Notes: generated from the sequence alone by a model not told the origin. Shown: positions 38,794 through 48,804, counted from the first letter of the stretch. The stretch is 64,000 bases of DNA from Sinomonas cyclohexanicum (GCF_020886775.1 NZ_AP024525.1:1178001-1242000); one strand, 5' to 3'. Program-made: numbers and translations.

Positions 38794-40134
38794 TCAGCCC
38801 GCCCGGCCCGCCGGCGGGGCGAGCCTCTCGAGGCGGCGCGCCCAGCTCGGGGCGTGCTCCGGGCGCGGGCCGATCGCGATGAACCGCGCGGGAATCCGCT
38901 GCAGGAATGGGACCCGCGTCAGGACCCGCATCGGCAGCGGGAGCCGCGTGGTAGACGTCGCGAGGGTCCCCTTCAGCGCCCGGTTCACGACGCCGCGGTG
39001 CGCCGCCCGTTGGAACGCCTGGACCAGCCGGGTGGGCAGGAGCCGGCGGCCCTGCACCGTGGCGAGCAGGCTCTCGGGGACGGGGCCCCGGGCGTGGCGC
39101 ATCCACTGGCCCACGATCCGCGACGCCGCCACGGCGTCCTGGATCGCGAGGTTGATGCCCACCCCACCCACGGGGGACATGGCGTGTGCGGCATCGCCGA
39201 TGAGCAGGAGCCCGTCCTGGTGCCACTGCTCGAGCCGGTCGACGCGGACGCTCAGGAGCTTCACGTCGTCCAGGGACGCCGGGTGGTCGCCGAGCCGGTC
39301 CGCCATCCACGGCAGGAGCCGCGCGAGGCGCGCACGGAAGGCGTCGAGGCCCTGGGCGCGCAGCACCGGGTCCTGGCCCTTCGCGATGAGGTACCCGCAC
39401 TGCCATTCGCTGCCGCGGTCGATCATGATCATGAACTCGCGCCCGGACAGGCGCCCGACGCCGCCGTCCGGATCGCCCTCGCGTCGCGGCACGCGGAACC
39501 ACCACACGTCCACGGGCGCGCCGAACTCCCGGGCGGTGAGGCCGGCCGCGGTGCGGACCGTGGACCAGCGCCCGTCGCACGCGACCACGAGGTCCGCGGC
39601 GAGCGTGCGCTCTGTGCTCCCGCTGATTTCTGTGCCCCCGGTATTCTCCGGGCTTACCGCGTGCTCCGGGCCCCCGACCCGGAAGTCGCGCCAGCGCACC
39701 CCGGTGACCCGGCCGGCGTCGTGCGTCAGGCCCACCACCTCCGCCGAGCGCAGAAGCGTGAAGTGGGGCTCCCGCGCGGCGGCGTCGGCAAGCATTTCGA
39801 GGAAGTCCCACTGCGGCACGAGCGCGATGTGCGGGTGGAGGCCCGGCAGGTAGCGGATCAGGTCCGCGAGGCGGACCGTCCCGGCGTCGAGCTGGATCTC
39901 CACCTGGTCCATGAGCCGGTGGGGGAGGGCCTCGAAGGCGGAGCCGAGGCCGAGTTCGTCGAGCAGCGTGAGGGTCGAGGCGTGGACGGTGTCCCCGCGG
40001 AAGTCGCGGAGGAAGTCCGGGTGCTTCTCGAGCACCACCGTGTCGATCCCGCCCCGAGCCAGCAGGAGTCCCAGGACCATGCCCGCGGGCCCGCCGCCCA
40101 CCACTGCCACTCGCGTCCCCTCAGGTGCAGCCAT
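38794..40134 (-). CDS. FAD-dependent aromatic monooxygenase-like oxidoreductase
   Basis: A 446-residue flavoprotein of the PHBH-type group A monooxygenases. The FAD fingerprint is VAVVGGGPAGMVLGLLLARGG; the middle DG motif is in ADLVVACDGRWSTVR; the second FAD motif is LLLIGDAAHAMSPVGGVGIN. It would hydroxylate an aromatic ring or a similar substrate with NAD(P)H and O2. The start is supported by TACTCT 6 nt before the ATG. The nearby LigM-type genes make an aromatic substrate plausible, but no ring-cleavage gene is in the window. Confidence 0.83.
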   Translation of the reverse strand: MAAPEGTRVAVVGGGPAGMVLGLLLARGGIDTVVLEKHPDFLRDFRGDTVHASTLTLLDELGLGSAFEALPHRLMDQVEIQLDAGTVRLADLIRYLPGLHPHIALVPQWDFLEMLADAAAREPHFTLLRSAEVVGLTHDAGRVTGVRWRDFRVGGPEHAVSPENTGGTEISGSTERTLAADLVVACDGRWSTVRTAAGLTAREFGAPVDVWWFRVPRREGDPDGGVGRLSGREFMIMIDRGSEWQCGYLIAKGQDPVLRAQGLDAFRARLARLLPWMADRLGDHPASLDDVKLLSVRVDRLEQWHQDGLLLIGDAAHAMSPVGGVGINLAIQDAVAASRIVGQWMRHARGPVPESLLATVQGRRLLPTRLVQAFQRAAHRGVVNRALKGTLATSTTRLPLPMRVLTRVPFLQRIPARFIAIGPRPEHAPSWARRLERLAPPAGRAG

Positions 40135-40140
40135 GCGCCC

Positions 40141-40146
40141 AGAGTA
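40141..40146 (-). promoter_or_regulatory. -10 box TACTCT of a probable leaderless promoter
   Basis: On the minus strand TACTCT is followed by 6 nt and the ATG of the monooxygenase gene, without a Shine-Dalgarno sequence. Confidence 0.4.
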
Positions 40147-40167
40147 CGCGGCCAGCTCGCGCGCCGG

Positions 40168-40222
40168 AACGCCGCATCAGGACATGCCGTCAAGCGGGAC
40201 GGCGGCATGTCCTGATGCGGCG
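40168..40222. repeat. Dispersed palindromic element, copy 1
   Basis: Nineteen base pairs (40171-40189) pair perfectly with 40203-40221 across a 13-nt loop. The right arm core GGCATGTCCTGATGCGGC is repeated at 44266-44283. It lies between fdhA and the monooxygenase gene, both on the minus strand, where it may also terminate fdhA transcription. Confidence 0.65.
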
Positions 40223-40237
40223 CTGTGCGCGGGACCG

Positions 40238-41452
40238 TCAGTTCTTGATGTAGCCGTTCGGGTTCAGCACGTACTTGCTCGCCGCCCCGGAGTCGAACTC
40301 GGCGTACCCGCGCGGGGCATCCTCGAGCGGGATCGCCGTGGCGTTGACGTTCTTCGCGATCGAAACGCGGTCGTGGAGGATCGCCATCATGAGGCCGCGG
40401 TTGTACTTCATGACCGGGCACTGGCCGGTGGTGAAGGACAGCGACTTGGCCCAGCCCGTGCCGAGGCTCAGCGAGAGCGAGCCCTTCCGGGCGGCCTCGT
40501 CGGCGGCGCCGGGATCCCCGGTGACATAGAGCCCCGGGATGCCGAGGGCGCCGCCGGCCGCCGTGATGTCCATGAGCGAGTTCAGCACGGTGGCCGGGGC
40601 CTCGGCTGCCCCCGACCCGTGCCCCTTGGCCTCGAACCCCACGGCGTCCACGCCGCAGTCCACAAGCGGCTCGCCGAGGATCTGCTCGATCTGCTCGCCA
40701 GGATCGCCCTTGGACAGGTCCACGGTCTCGCAGCCGAAGCTCGCTGCCTGCTTGAGCCGGTCCGGGTTCATGTCGCCCACGATCACGACGGCGGCGCCCA
40801 GCAGGAGCGCGCTCGTCGCCGCCGCGAGTCCCACGGGTCCGGCGCCGGCCACGTACACGGTCGAGCCGACGCCGACGCCCGCGGTGACCGCGCCGTGGAA
40901 CCCAGTCGGGAAGATGTCCGAGAGCATGGTCAGGTCCATGATCTTCTCGAGCGCCTGGTCCTTGTCGGGGAACCTGAGGCAGTTGAAGTCGGCGTAGGGG
41001 ACGAGCACGTACTCCGCCTGGCCGCCGACCCATCCGCCCATGTCCACGTACCCGTACGCCGACCCGGGCCGGTCCGGGTTGACGTTGAGGCAGATGCCGG
41101 TCTTGCGCTCCTTGCAGTTCCGGCAGCGCCCGCACGCGATGTTGAACGGGACGGAGACGAGGTCGCCGACCTTGAGGAACTCCACGTCCGGGCCCGTCTC
41201 GACCACCTCGCCGGTGATCTCGTGCCCGAGGACGAGGTCCTTTGGCGCCGTGGTGCGGCCGCGGACCATGTGCTGGTCGGAGCCGCAGATGTTCGTGGCC
41301 ACCGTCTTGAGGATGACGCCGTGCGGAACCTTGCGCCCCACGTTGGCCGGGTTGACGCCCGGCCCGTCCTTGAGCTCGAACGTCGGGTAGTCCGTGTCGA
41401 TGACCTCGACCTTGCCCGGACCCTTGTACGCGACTGCCCTGTTGCCTGCCAT
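40238..41452 (-). CDS. fdhA: Formaldehyde dehydrogenase, glutathione-independent
   Basis: A 404-residue zinc-dependent alcohol dehydrogenase-family enzyme that oxidises formaldehyde to formate with tightly bound NAD. The catalytic zinc site is in NICGSDQHMVRGR with GHEITGEVVETG; the structural zinc site is the four-Cys CGRCRNCKERKTGIC. VYVAGAGPVGLAAA is the dinucleotide fold. Length and insertions match the Pseudomonas FdhA type. In this context it would remove formaldehyde released in C1 metabolism linked to the demethylases. A GC hairpin and small repeats occupy the 197-bp upstream gap, with no gene seen. Confidence 0.9.
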   Translation of the reverse strand: MAGNRAVAYKGPGKVEVIDTDYPTFELKDGPGVNPANVGRKVPHGVILKTVATNICGSDQHMVRGRTTAPKDLVLGHEITGEVVETGPDVEFLKVGDLVSVPFNIACGRCRNCKERKTGICLNVNPDRPGSAYGYVDMGGWVGGQAEYVLVPYADFNCLRFPDKDQALEKIMDLTMLSDIFPTGFHGAVTAGVGVGSTVYVAGAGPVGLAAATSALLLGAAVVIVGDMNPDRLKQAASFGCETVDLSKGDPGEQIEQILGEPLVDCGVDAVGFEAKGHGSGAAEAPATVLNSLMDITAAGGALGIPGLYVTGDPGAADEAARKGSLSLSLGTGWAKSLSFTTGQCPVMKYNRGLMMAILHDRVSIAKNVNATAIPLEDAPRGYAEFDSGAASKYVLNPNGYIKN

Positions 41453-41649
41453 ATCTATCAGGTACCTCTCTGCTCCAGTGAAGCAGGGGCCCTGCGCCCC
41501 TGCGGTGCTGATTCAGCGGAACCGTCCACGGCGCCGGCGCCGGCGGCGGCCCGGCGGGGCGCGCACGAGTACCGGCGTCGACTGCTGGCGGTCTGTGCAC
41601 CGTAAGCACAGGGCCGAGCAGGGGTCAAGGGCGTGGGCGCCCCGGGCGC

Positions 41650-42372
41650 CTAGCCGCCGATGGGCCAGCCGGTGACCTTCTTGGGACGCGGCGTGGCGTA
41701 GGTGCGGACCTTCGAGGTGCTCAGCCCGAGCCGGACCAGGCCCTCCGCGACGGCGACGGCGGCGGCGACCCCGTCCACCACGGGGACCCCGCAGCGCTCT
41801 CGGATCTGGGAGTCGAGCCCGCTCATGCCGCCGCAGCCGAGCACGATCACCTCGGCCTTGTCATCGCTGACGGCGCTCTCGGCCTGGGCGACGATCTCCT
41901 TGACCGCGCGCTCCGGGTCCTCCTCGAGCTCGAGGACGCCGAGCCCCGAGGCGCGGACCGACGCGCAGCGCGCGTCGAGCCCCGCGAGCTTGAGCCGGTC
42001 CTCGATGAGCGGCACCGCCCGGTCCAGCGTGGTGACCACCGAGTACTTGTGCCCGAGGTACATCGCCGTGGACGCGGCGGCCTCGGTGATGTCCACGACC
42101 GGGACGTCCAGAAGCTCCTGGAGGCCCTCGCGGCCGTGCTCGCCGTAGCCGGCCTGGATCACGGCGTCGAACTCGCCCTCGTACCGCGTCACGGCGTCCA
42201 TGACGGCGATCGCCGCGAGGTAGGACTCGAAGTTCCCCTCGCACGAGTCGGCCCCGAACCGCGGCGTGATCCCGACGATTTCGGTCCCCTCCGACGCGGC
42301 AGCGCGGGCGGCCTCGACGATCGAGTCGGTCATGGACTGGGTGGTGTTGACGTTGGCAACGAGGATGCGCAT
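41650..42372 (-). CDS. Asp/Glu/hydantoin racemase family protein
   Basis: A 240-residue protein of the HyuE/Asp-Glu racemase superfamily (MRILVANVNTTQSMTDSIVE is the usual start). The second catalytic Cys is in VIVLGCGGMSGL. The first catalytic Cys, expected in an ACFxDPGL-like strand, is replaced: the sequence is VIQAGYGEHGREGLQELL. A one-cysteine pattern is known in arylmalonate decarboxylase relatives, so decarboxylation or another reaction may replace racemisation. AAGGA 6 nt before the ATG sets the start. It follows an NCS1 permease gene on the same strand, suggesting uptake and use of a hydantoin-like or purine-breakdown compound. Confidence 0.78.
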   Translation of the reverse strand: MRILVANVNTTQSMTDSIVEAARAAASEGTEIVGITPRFGADSCEGNFESYLAAIAVMDAVTRYEGEFDAVIQAGYGEHGREGLQELLDVPVVDITEAAASTAMYLGHKYSVVTTLDRAVPLIEDRLKLAGLDARCASVRASGLGVLELEEDPERAVKEIVAQAESAVSDDKAEVIVLGCGGMSGLDSQIRERCGVPVVDGVAAAVAVAEGLVRLGLSTSKVRTYATPRPKKVTGWPIGG

Positions 42373-42404
42373 GGGGGGTCCTTCTGGTGGGGGGAAGTGG
42401 TGGG

Positions 42405-42454
42405 GCACGACGGCGGCGGGCTGGCCCGCGTGGGCGGGGCCGCCGCCGTCGTGC
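42405..42454 (-). terminator. Perfect 15-bp stem-loop after the permease gene
   Basis: GCACGACGGCGGCGG (42405-42419) pairs exactly with 42440-42454. It lies between the permease stop and the racemase start, so read-through may be partial. The GCACGACGGCG stem occurs in other intergenic stem-loops of the window. Confidence 0.6.
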
Positions 42455-42472
42455 GCTGGTCCGTGCGGGGGA

Positions 42473-44011
42473 TCAGTGGACGCTGGCGACCGCGATGGCC
42501 TCGCCGTCAACGTCCTCGAACGTGCCGCGCCTGCGGTTGAGGAAGAAGAAGTTGGCAGCCGCGATGCCCGCGCCGAAGAACCAGGAGAAGGAGCTGATGG
42601 CGCCGAGGGCCGGGACGAACGCGATCGCGAGTGCCACGGCCGCGGCCGGGATGAGGGCCGCGATGGCCTTCGGGTTGACGCCCCTGACGTAGTGGTACGT
42701 GCCGTCGCGGGCCTCGGAGTAGAGCTCGGGCACGTTGACCTTGCCGCGGCGGACCAGCCAGTAGTCGGCCATGATCACGCCGAACAGCGGGCCGAGGAGG
42801 CCGCCGAGGCCGCCGAGGAAGTACACGATGACCACGGGGTTGTTGTACAGGTTCCAGGGCATGATCACGAGGCCGATCACGGCCGAGACGAGCGCGGCCT
42901 TGCGGAAGTTGAGGTGGCGCGGGAACAGGTTCGTCAGGGCGTAGGTCGGTGCCACGAAGTTGGCCATGAGGTTGACCGCGATGGTCAGGACCAGCAGGGC
43001 GGCGCACGCGCCGGCGAGGAGGAACGTGTTCGGGATCGAGGCGACAACGTCCGAGGGGCTCTCGATGATGCGGCCGTCGATCTTGAACTGCGCGCCGGCG
43101 AGGACCACGGTGATGGCGCCGAACAGGAGCATGTTGATCGGGATGCCCCAGAAATTGCCCTTGACGATCGACTTCTTCGTCTTGGCCGAGCGGGTGAAGT
43201 CGCAGAAGTTCAGGACGAATGTGCCGTAGATCGCGACCCAGAGGGCGCCGCCGCCGAGGATGTGCAGCCACATGTCGCCGCCGGCGAGGTCCTTGCCCGT
43301 GCTCCACGCGATCGAGAAGCCCGCCTTGGCGAACATCCAGATGGCCAGCGCGAGCATGGTCGCGAGGATGATGGGGCCGGCGAAGGCCTCGTACTTGCGG
43401 ATCATCTCCATGCCGTAGGAGACGATGACGACCTGGATGATCCAGAGGGCCACGAACGCCATCCAGCCGAGCGCGGACAGGCCGAGGATCGAGCCCTCGT
43501 CGAGGGGCTTGAGGCCCGGGGCCACGGCGATGAGGAGCACCCGGAGCACCACGGAGGCGAGGTAGGTCTGGATGCCGAACCAGGCGATGGCGACGCCGCC
43601 GCGGATGAGGGCCGCGATCTGCGCGCCGTGGATGCCGAAGGCGATGCGGCTCATCACGGGGAACGGGATGCCCGTCTTCTGGCCCATGAACCCGGAGAGG
43701 TTCAGGAGCGCGAAGAGGAGGACCGCGCCGACGCCGAGCGCCGCGAGGACCTGCCAGCCCCCGAGGCCGAGCGCGAAGAGCCCGATGGCGAACGCGTAGT
43801 TGCCGAGGCTGTGCACGTCGTTGGCCCACAGGGTGAAGATCGAGTACGCGGTCCACTTGCGGCCCTCGCGCTTCGTCGGGGCGAGGTCGGTGTTGTACAG
43901 GCGGGGGCTGAGGCCTGCAGGGAGGCCGTGCGTGGTGTTGCGGGCTTCAGCGTGAGTCACGTTGTGAGCCTCCAGCGTGGGGACGGCGGTGTCCGGGGTG
44001 CTGTTCATCAT
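42473..44011 (-). CDS. NCS1-family nucleobase/hydantoin/allantoin permease
   Basis: A 512-residue membrane protein of the nucleobase:cation symporter-1 family, with about 12 helices. Typical stretches are WTAYSIFTLWANDVHSLGNY, SRIAFGIHGAQIAALIRGGV-AIAWFGIQ and YGTFVLNFCDFTRSAKTKKS. It would import allantoin, hydantoin, cytosine or uracil-like compounds with H+ or Na+. ATG at 44011 (MMNSTPD) has AGAGAG 6 nt upstream. The neighbouring racemase-family gene favours a hydantoin-like substrate. Two TTTGGTAT sites lie about 140 bp upstream. Confidence 0.88.
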   Translation of the reverse strand: MMNSTPDTAVPTLEAHNVTHAEARNTTHGLPAGLSPRLYNTDLAPTKREGRKWTAYSIFTLWANDVHSLGNYAFAIGLFALGLGGWQVLAALGVGAVLLFALLNLSGFMGQKTGIPFPVMSRIAFGIHGAQIAALIRGGVAIAWFGIQTYLASVVLRVLLIAVAPGLKPLDEGSILGLSALGWMAFVALWIIQVVIVSYGMEMIRKYEAFAGPIILATMLALAIWMFAKAGFSIAWSTGKDLAGGDMWLHILGGGALWVAIYGTFVLNFCDFTRSAKTKKSIVKGNFWGIPINMLLFGAITVVLAGAQFKIDGRIIESPSDVVASIPNTFLLAGACAALLVLTIAVNLMANFVAPTYALTNLFPRHLNFRKAALVSAVIGLVIMPWNLYNNPVVIVYFLGGLGGLLGPLFGVIMADYWLVRRGKVNVPELYSEARDGTYHYVRGVNPKAIAALIPAAAVALAIAFVPALGAISSFSWFFGAGIAAANFFFLNRRRGTFEDVDGEAIAVASVH

Positions 44012-44152
44012 GATGAACTCTCTGGGATCGGGACAGGTAGGGCGCGCAACTTGGATCCGCTGGCCTGTTGTGGATGCTGTGAGGCTCAGCAGTGCGGCCC
44101 GGGGTGGGCCGCGTGTGGTGCGAATCTCGGGGTGGTGTGACCCTCGTCTCGC

Positions 44153-44188
44153 TTTGGTATTCCAAATGTAGCTGTTTGGTATCCCGAC
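44153..44188 (-). promoter_or_regulatory. Two GntR-like operator sites upstream of the permease
   Basis: TTTGGTATTCCAAA (44153-44166, inverted TTTGG/CCAAA) and a second copy of the left part, TTTGGTATCCC (44175-44185), lie 22 bp apart, i.e. two helical turns. TTGGTATNCCAA is a frequent operator form of GntR-family regulators. No regulator gene is adjacent. The rest of the 390-bp gap between the permease and rpf contains only the palindrome at 44225. Confidence 0.5.
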
Positions 44189-44224
44189 TGACAAGAGGTC
44201 TGCGGAGAAGAGGCCTGCAACGCA

Positions 44225-44287
44225 GAACGCCGCACCGGGACACGCCCTCATCCCGTGCGGAATGCGGCATGTCCTGATGCGGCGTTC
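44225..44287. repeat. Dispersed palindromic element, copy 2
   Basis: The right arm (44266-44287, GGCATGTCCTGATGCGGC then GTTC) repeats that of the element at 40168. The left arm (44225-44246) differs from a perfect complement at three positions. It lies between divergently placed non-coding flanks, about 4.1 kb from copy 1. Confidence 0.6.
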
Positions 44288-44400
44288 TCCGGGGAGGCGC
44301 GCTGGGCCCGAGGGGGGACGGGCCCAGTGCGCTCCCCGGGGAACCGGCTAGGCGCCGGGAGCCCTCATGATCGCGCGGATCATGCAGGGAGGCCCTGTGA

Positions 44401-45126
<726 letters not shown>

Positions 45127-45263
45127 TCAGGTCAATGGTGGCTGCACAGACGGCGGCGAGCGGTGGACGGCAGCACCCGGCATATGCGGCCCACGGCTGC
45201 GGGCCGTCGGGCTTTGTTGCGCCTCGCTGGGGGATGGCGGGCGGGCGGTCCGTTACCGAACCG

Positions 45264-45281
45264 ATACCTACCGTAGGGTAT
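45264..45281. promoter_or_regulatory. ATACC-N8-GGTAT repeat in the long rpf leader
   Basis: An inverted repeat (45264-45268 and 45277-45281) next to CCGTTACCGAACCG lies about 225-240 bp before rpf. It may mark a promoter or operator. Actinobacterial rpf leaders often carry a c-di-AMP riboswitch; I could not align this leader convincingly to that consensus. Confidence 0.3.
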
Positions 45282-45328
45282 GAATCCGCTGTTGCCAAAT
45301 CGTGACCAAGATCTCGTGTCCTTTGGCC

Positions 45329-48300
45329 CTATTCGAGGAGCCCGCGCACGTCCTCGGCGGTGAGCGTCGAGGAGAACATCGCGTCGTCGTCCATGACTGA
45401 GGAGAACAGGGCGGCCTTCTTCTCCTTGAGCTCCATGACCTTCTCCTCGATCGTGCCCCTCGCCACCAGCCGATACGTCATGACGCGCCTCGTCTGCCCG
45501 ATCCGGTGGGCCCGGTCCACGGCCTGGGCCTCCGCTGCGGGGTTCCACCACGGATCCAGGATGAAGCAGTAGTCGGCCTCGGTCAGGTTCAGCCCGAACC
45601 CGCCCGCCTTGAGGGAGATGAGGAACACCGGAGCCTCGCCCTCCTTGAACCGCGAGACCACCTCACCGCGGCGCCGCGTGGACCCGTCGAGGTACTCGTA
45701 GGCGATGCCCGCCGCGTCGAGCCTCGCGGCGGCCTTCTTGAGGAACGAGGTGAACTGGCTGAACACGAGGGCGCGGTGCCCTTCCGCCACGACGTCGTCC
45801 AGCTGCTCGAGGAGGGAGTCGAGCTTCGCCGGGGACACGCCGTCGTGCGCGTCGTCGACGAGCGAGGGGTCCAGCGCCATGAGCCGGAGCAGCGTGAGCG
45901 AGCGGAAGACGATGAAGCGGTTGCGGTCCAGGTCCTCGACGAGGCCGAGGACCTTCTCGCGTTCCCGCTGGAGGTACTGCTGGTAGAGCTTGCGGTGCTT
46001 CGGGTCCAGCTCGACGTCGAGGCGCTGCTCGAGCTTCTCGGGCAGCTCCTTCGCCACGGCCTCCTTGGTGCGGCGCAGCATGAGCGGGCGCACACGACGG
46101 CGCAGCCTGGCCAGGCGGTCGGCATCGCCGTTCTTCTCGATCGGCTTGGCGAAGTCCTGCCCGAAGTGGTTCGCCGCCGGAAACAGCCCCGGTGCCACGA
46201 TCGCGAAAAGCGACCACAGCTCCATGAGGTTGTTCTCGAGGGGCGTGCCCGTGAGCGCGAGCTTGAACGGGGCTTCGAGGTCTCTGGCACACTGGTGCGC
46301 CTTCGTGGCGCGATTCTTGAGGAACTGCGCCTCATCGATGATGAGTCCCGCCCAGGGGAGCGCGGCGTACGCCTCGTAGTCGAGGCGGAACAGGGCATAG
46401 CTCGTGACGACGATGTCCGCCCCCTTCGCTGACTCCTCGACCGGGGTGCCGGACTTGCCCTGCGTGTCCGTGAGCGCCACCGTGCGCAGGCCCGGGGCGA
46501 ATCTGGCCGCCTCGGCCTCCCAGTTGGCCACGACCGAGGTCGGCGCGACCACGAGGAACGGGGGCTGCGCCGCCCGCTGCGACGCCGCCGCAGGGCCCGC
46601 CTCCCGCGGAGCGGCGTCGAAACCCCGCGCGTGCAGGATGAGTGCGAGGGTCTGCAGTGTCTTGCCGAGTCCCATGTCGTCGGCAAGGACGCCCCCGAGG
46701 CCGTGGCGGTAGAGGAACGCGAGCCACTGGAAGCCGTCGTCCTGGTACGGGCGCAGCGTCGCGTTCATCCCGGCCGGTACGGGGACACGGTCGAGGGCAT
46801 GCGGGTCGAGGAGACCGGAGACGGTCTGCTTCCAGCGGGGCGGCTCCACCGTCTCGCCGGCGAGCTCGGCGATCTCGTCCCACAGGCCCGCCTGATAGAC
46901 GCTCAGCCGCGGAGGCCTCTTCGTGGACGGGCCTTCCACGCGCCACTCGCGCAGCTCGTGGGACTCGTCGATGAGCCGCTTGAGGCGCTCGATCTCGGGG
47001 GTGTCGATCCGGAACCACGTCTTGTCCGGCAGCATGACCTTGGTGCGCCCGCGGGCGAGGGCGGTGAAGATGTCCTGGAAGGGGATGCTCCGGCCCGGGA
47101 TCGTGACCATGAGGCCGAGGTCGAACCAGTCGTTCTTATCGGACTCCACGGCGCTCAGGACGAGCTTCGGGGTCCCCTCGAGGCGCCGGTAGTCGGGTCG
47201 GGTGCCCTCGATGCGGAGCTCCACGCCCTCGAGCTTGGCGAGGGCCGGGAGCGTGTTCTCGGCCGCCTCGGCCGTGTCGAGGTCCTCGAGCCGGGCCGGG
47301 CCGATGCGCTGCCCCTTCAGAGGGCTCTCCTCGAGGACGGCGGCGACGTGCTGGAGGGTGGCCTCCTCGGCCGCGCCGTCGCGGCGGATCCCCTCGCCCG
47401 GCGTGGGCACGAGCGGCAGCTGCCGCGCGCCGTCGCCCGCCGGGTACTCCCAGTGCCACGCGAGGCGGAGCACATCCTGGGGCTCGAAGGCTGCGGTGAG
47501 CACGAGGAGGGGAGGCAGGATCGGCGGGAGGTGCACGGCGTCGTCCGCCGTGAGCGTCACCGACCGCGCGAGGTCCGGGTAGAACTCGGCGAGGAACGCG
47601 TCCCGGTCCGCCGCGGGGATCTCGACGCCGTCCGGCGCCGCGAGCAGCGCGCGCTCCCGCTCTCCGAGGCGGGACTCGGAGGGGGCGAGGATGATCAGCT
47701 CCTCGCGTTCCCCCGTGCGCACGACGGCGTACGCGCCGTGGTCGCCGATCGTTCCGGCACGCTGGATCGGCACCAGGACGCCGCCGACGGCGAGGGTGGG
47801 CGCGAGGAGGAGCGCGCCGTCGTCCTCGCCCGGGAGTGCGTCGAGCCCCACTGTCGCGGTGCCGTCCGCGAGGGTGACGGTCGTGCCCTTCGCCGCCCCG
47901 CCGAGCTCGACGCCGAGCGATCGCCCAGCGTCGAGGAGCGTCCAGAGGAGCGGGCTGGCGAACTCGTCGAGGTAGAGCCACGGATCGTTGCCGTTCCAGT
48001 AGCCGGAGGCCGTGCCGAGCCGCAGCGCCTGGATCTCCCGAAAGAGCTCGAAGTGCGCGGTCAAGTAGTCGCCTACGTGGTCGGGGCGCCCGAACGTGGT
48101 CCACGAGATGTCCCCGCGCAGCCAGCGGCCGGTTGTCGGGTTGAACTCGACGGGGCGCATGCCGAGCCGGAAGTCGGGCCGGGTCTTCGGCAACGACCTC
48201 GCGAAGCGGCCGCCCAGTCTCGCGTGCGAATCGCGGAGCTCGAACTGCAGCCCGAGGCGCCGGGCCGCGCCGAGCCTGTCCCGTTCGGCCCCGGGATTGA

Positions 48301-48715
48301 TGATGCGCCGCAGCTCGCCCTTCCATGCCGGCTCGGCCCGCCTGGCCGCGCTCTGCTCGGCGGCGTCGGCGCGGAGCCGCCGGGCGTTCGCCGTCAGGAC
48401 GACGGCCGCCATGTGCTTGCAGTCCGCCGCCACCGGACACGTGCACCAGCCTCCGGCGTACCGGTAGGTGCCGTGATGGGGCTGGAGGTAGACGCCCACC
48501 TCGTAGGGCTCGTCCTCGGTGCCGAAAACCTGGGCGGTGAGCTCGGTGATCTCGGGGTGCCACGCGAGGTGCTCCACCCGGCCCTCGTGGGCGTAGGCGT
48601 GGGCGCGGGACATCGCTGCGGCACCGATCCGGGTGACCATCCCCGCCACGTCCACGAGCGGCGCGGCGTCTTCGGCGCCGGCACCGTGTGCGGTCGGGTA
48701 GGGGATCGAGGCCAT
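45329..48715 (-). CDS. SNF2-family DEAD-like helicase with SWIM zinc finger
   Basis: A 1128-residue ATP-dependent DNA translocase of the Snf2/RapA-like group. The N-terminal SWIM finger has Cys91, Cys93, Cys99 and His101 (CTCPVAADCKH). The helicase core has LADDMGLGKTLQTLALILHA (motif I), LIIDEAQFLKN (II), LTGTPLENNLMELWSL (III) and the C-terminal lobe FSQFTSFLKKAAARL...SLKAGGFGLNLTEADYC...DRAHRIGQTR. Such proteins remodel protein-DNA complexes, probably in repair. ATG at 48715 (MASIPYP) is preferred; an upstream open extension crosses a 23-bp palindrome. Confidence 0.9.
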   Translation of the reverse strand: MASIPYPTAHGAGAEDAAPLVDVAGMVTRIGAAAMSRAHAYAHEGRVEHLAWHPEITELTAQVFGTEDEPYEVGVYLQPHHGTYRYAGGWCTCPVAADCKHMAAVVLTANARRLRADAAEQSAARRAEPAWKGELRRIINPGAERDRLGAARRLGLQFELRDSHARLGGRFARSLPKTRPDFRLGMRPVEFNPTTGRWLRGDISWTTFGRPDHVGDYLTAHFELFREIQALRLGTASGYWNGNDPWLYLDEFASPLLWTLLDAGRSLGVELGGAAKGTTVTLADGTATVGLDALPGEDDGALLLAPTLAVGGVLVPIQRAGTIGDHGAYAVVRTGEREELIILAPSESRLGERERALLAAPDGVEIPAADRDAFLAEFYPDLARSVTLTADDAVHLPPILPPLLVLTAAFEPQDVLRLAWHWEYPAGDGARQLPLVPTPGEGIRRDGAAEEATLQHVAAVLEESPLKGQRIGPARLEDLDTAEAAENTLPALAKLEGVELRIEGTRPDYRRLEGTPKLVLSAVESDKNDWFDLGLMVTIPGRSIPFQDIFTALARGRTKVMLPDKTWFRIDTPEIERLKRLIDESHELREWRVEGPSTKRPPRLSVYQAGLWDEIAELAGETVEPPRWKQTVSGLLDPHALDRVPVPAGMNATLRPYQDDGFQWLAFLYRHGLGGVLADDMGLGKTLQTLALILHARGFDAAPREAGPAAASQRAAQPPFLVVAPTSVVANWEAEAARFAPGLRTVALTDTQGKSGTPVEESAKGADIVVTSYALFRLDYEAYAALPWAGLIIDEAQFLKNRATKAHQCARDLEAPFKLALTGTPLENNLMELWSLFAIVAPGLFPAANHFGQDFAKPIEKNGDADRLARLRRRVRPLMLRRTKEAVAKELPEKLEQRLDVELDPKHRKLYQQYLQREREKVLGLVEDLDRNRFIVFRSLTLLRLMALDPSLVDDAHDGVSPAKLDSLLEQLDDVVAEGHRALVFSQFTSFLKKAAARLDAAGIAYEYLDGSTRRRGEVVSRFKEGEAPVFLISLKAGGFGLNLTEADYCFILDPWWNPAAEAQAVDRAHRIGQTRRVMTYRLVARGTIEEKVMELKEKKAALFSSVMDDDAMFSSTLTAEDVRGLLE

Positions 48716-48804
48716 GCGTTCATCGTCCCATGGGTGGCGGACAGTCCTGGATTCGGGGCTGGGCCCGCGCGGGGAGGGGGGCGCCGGCGGACGTGGCCGC
48801 TTGA

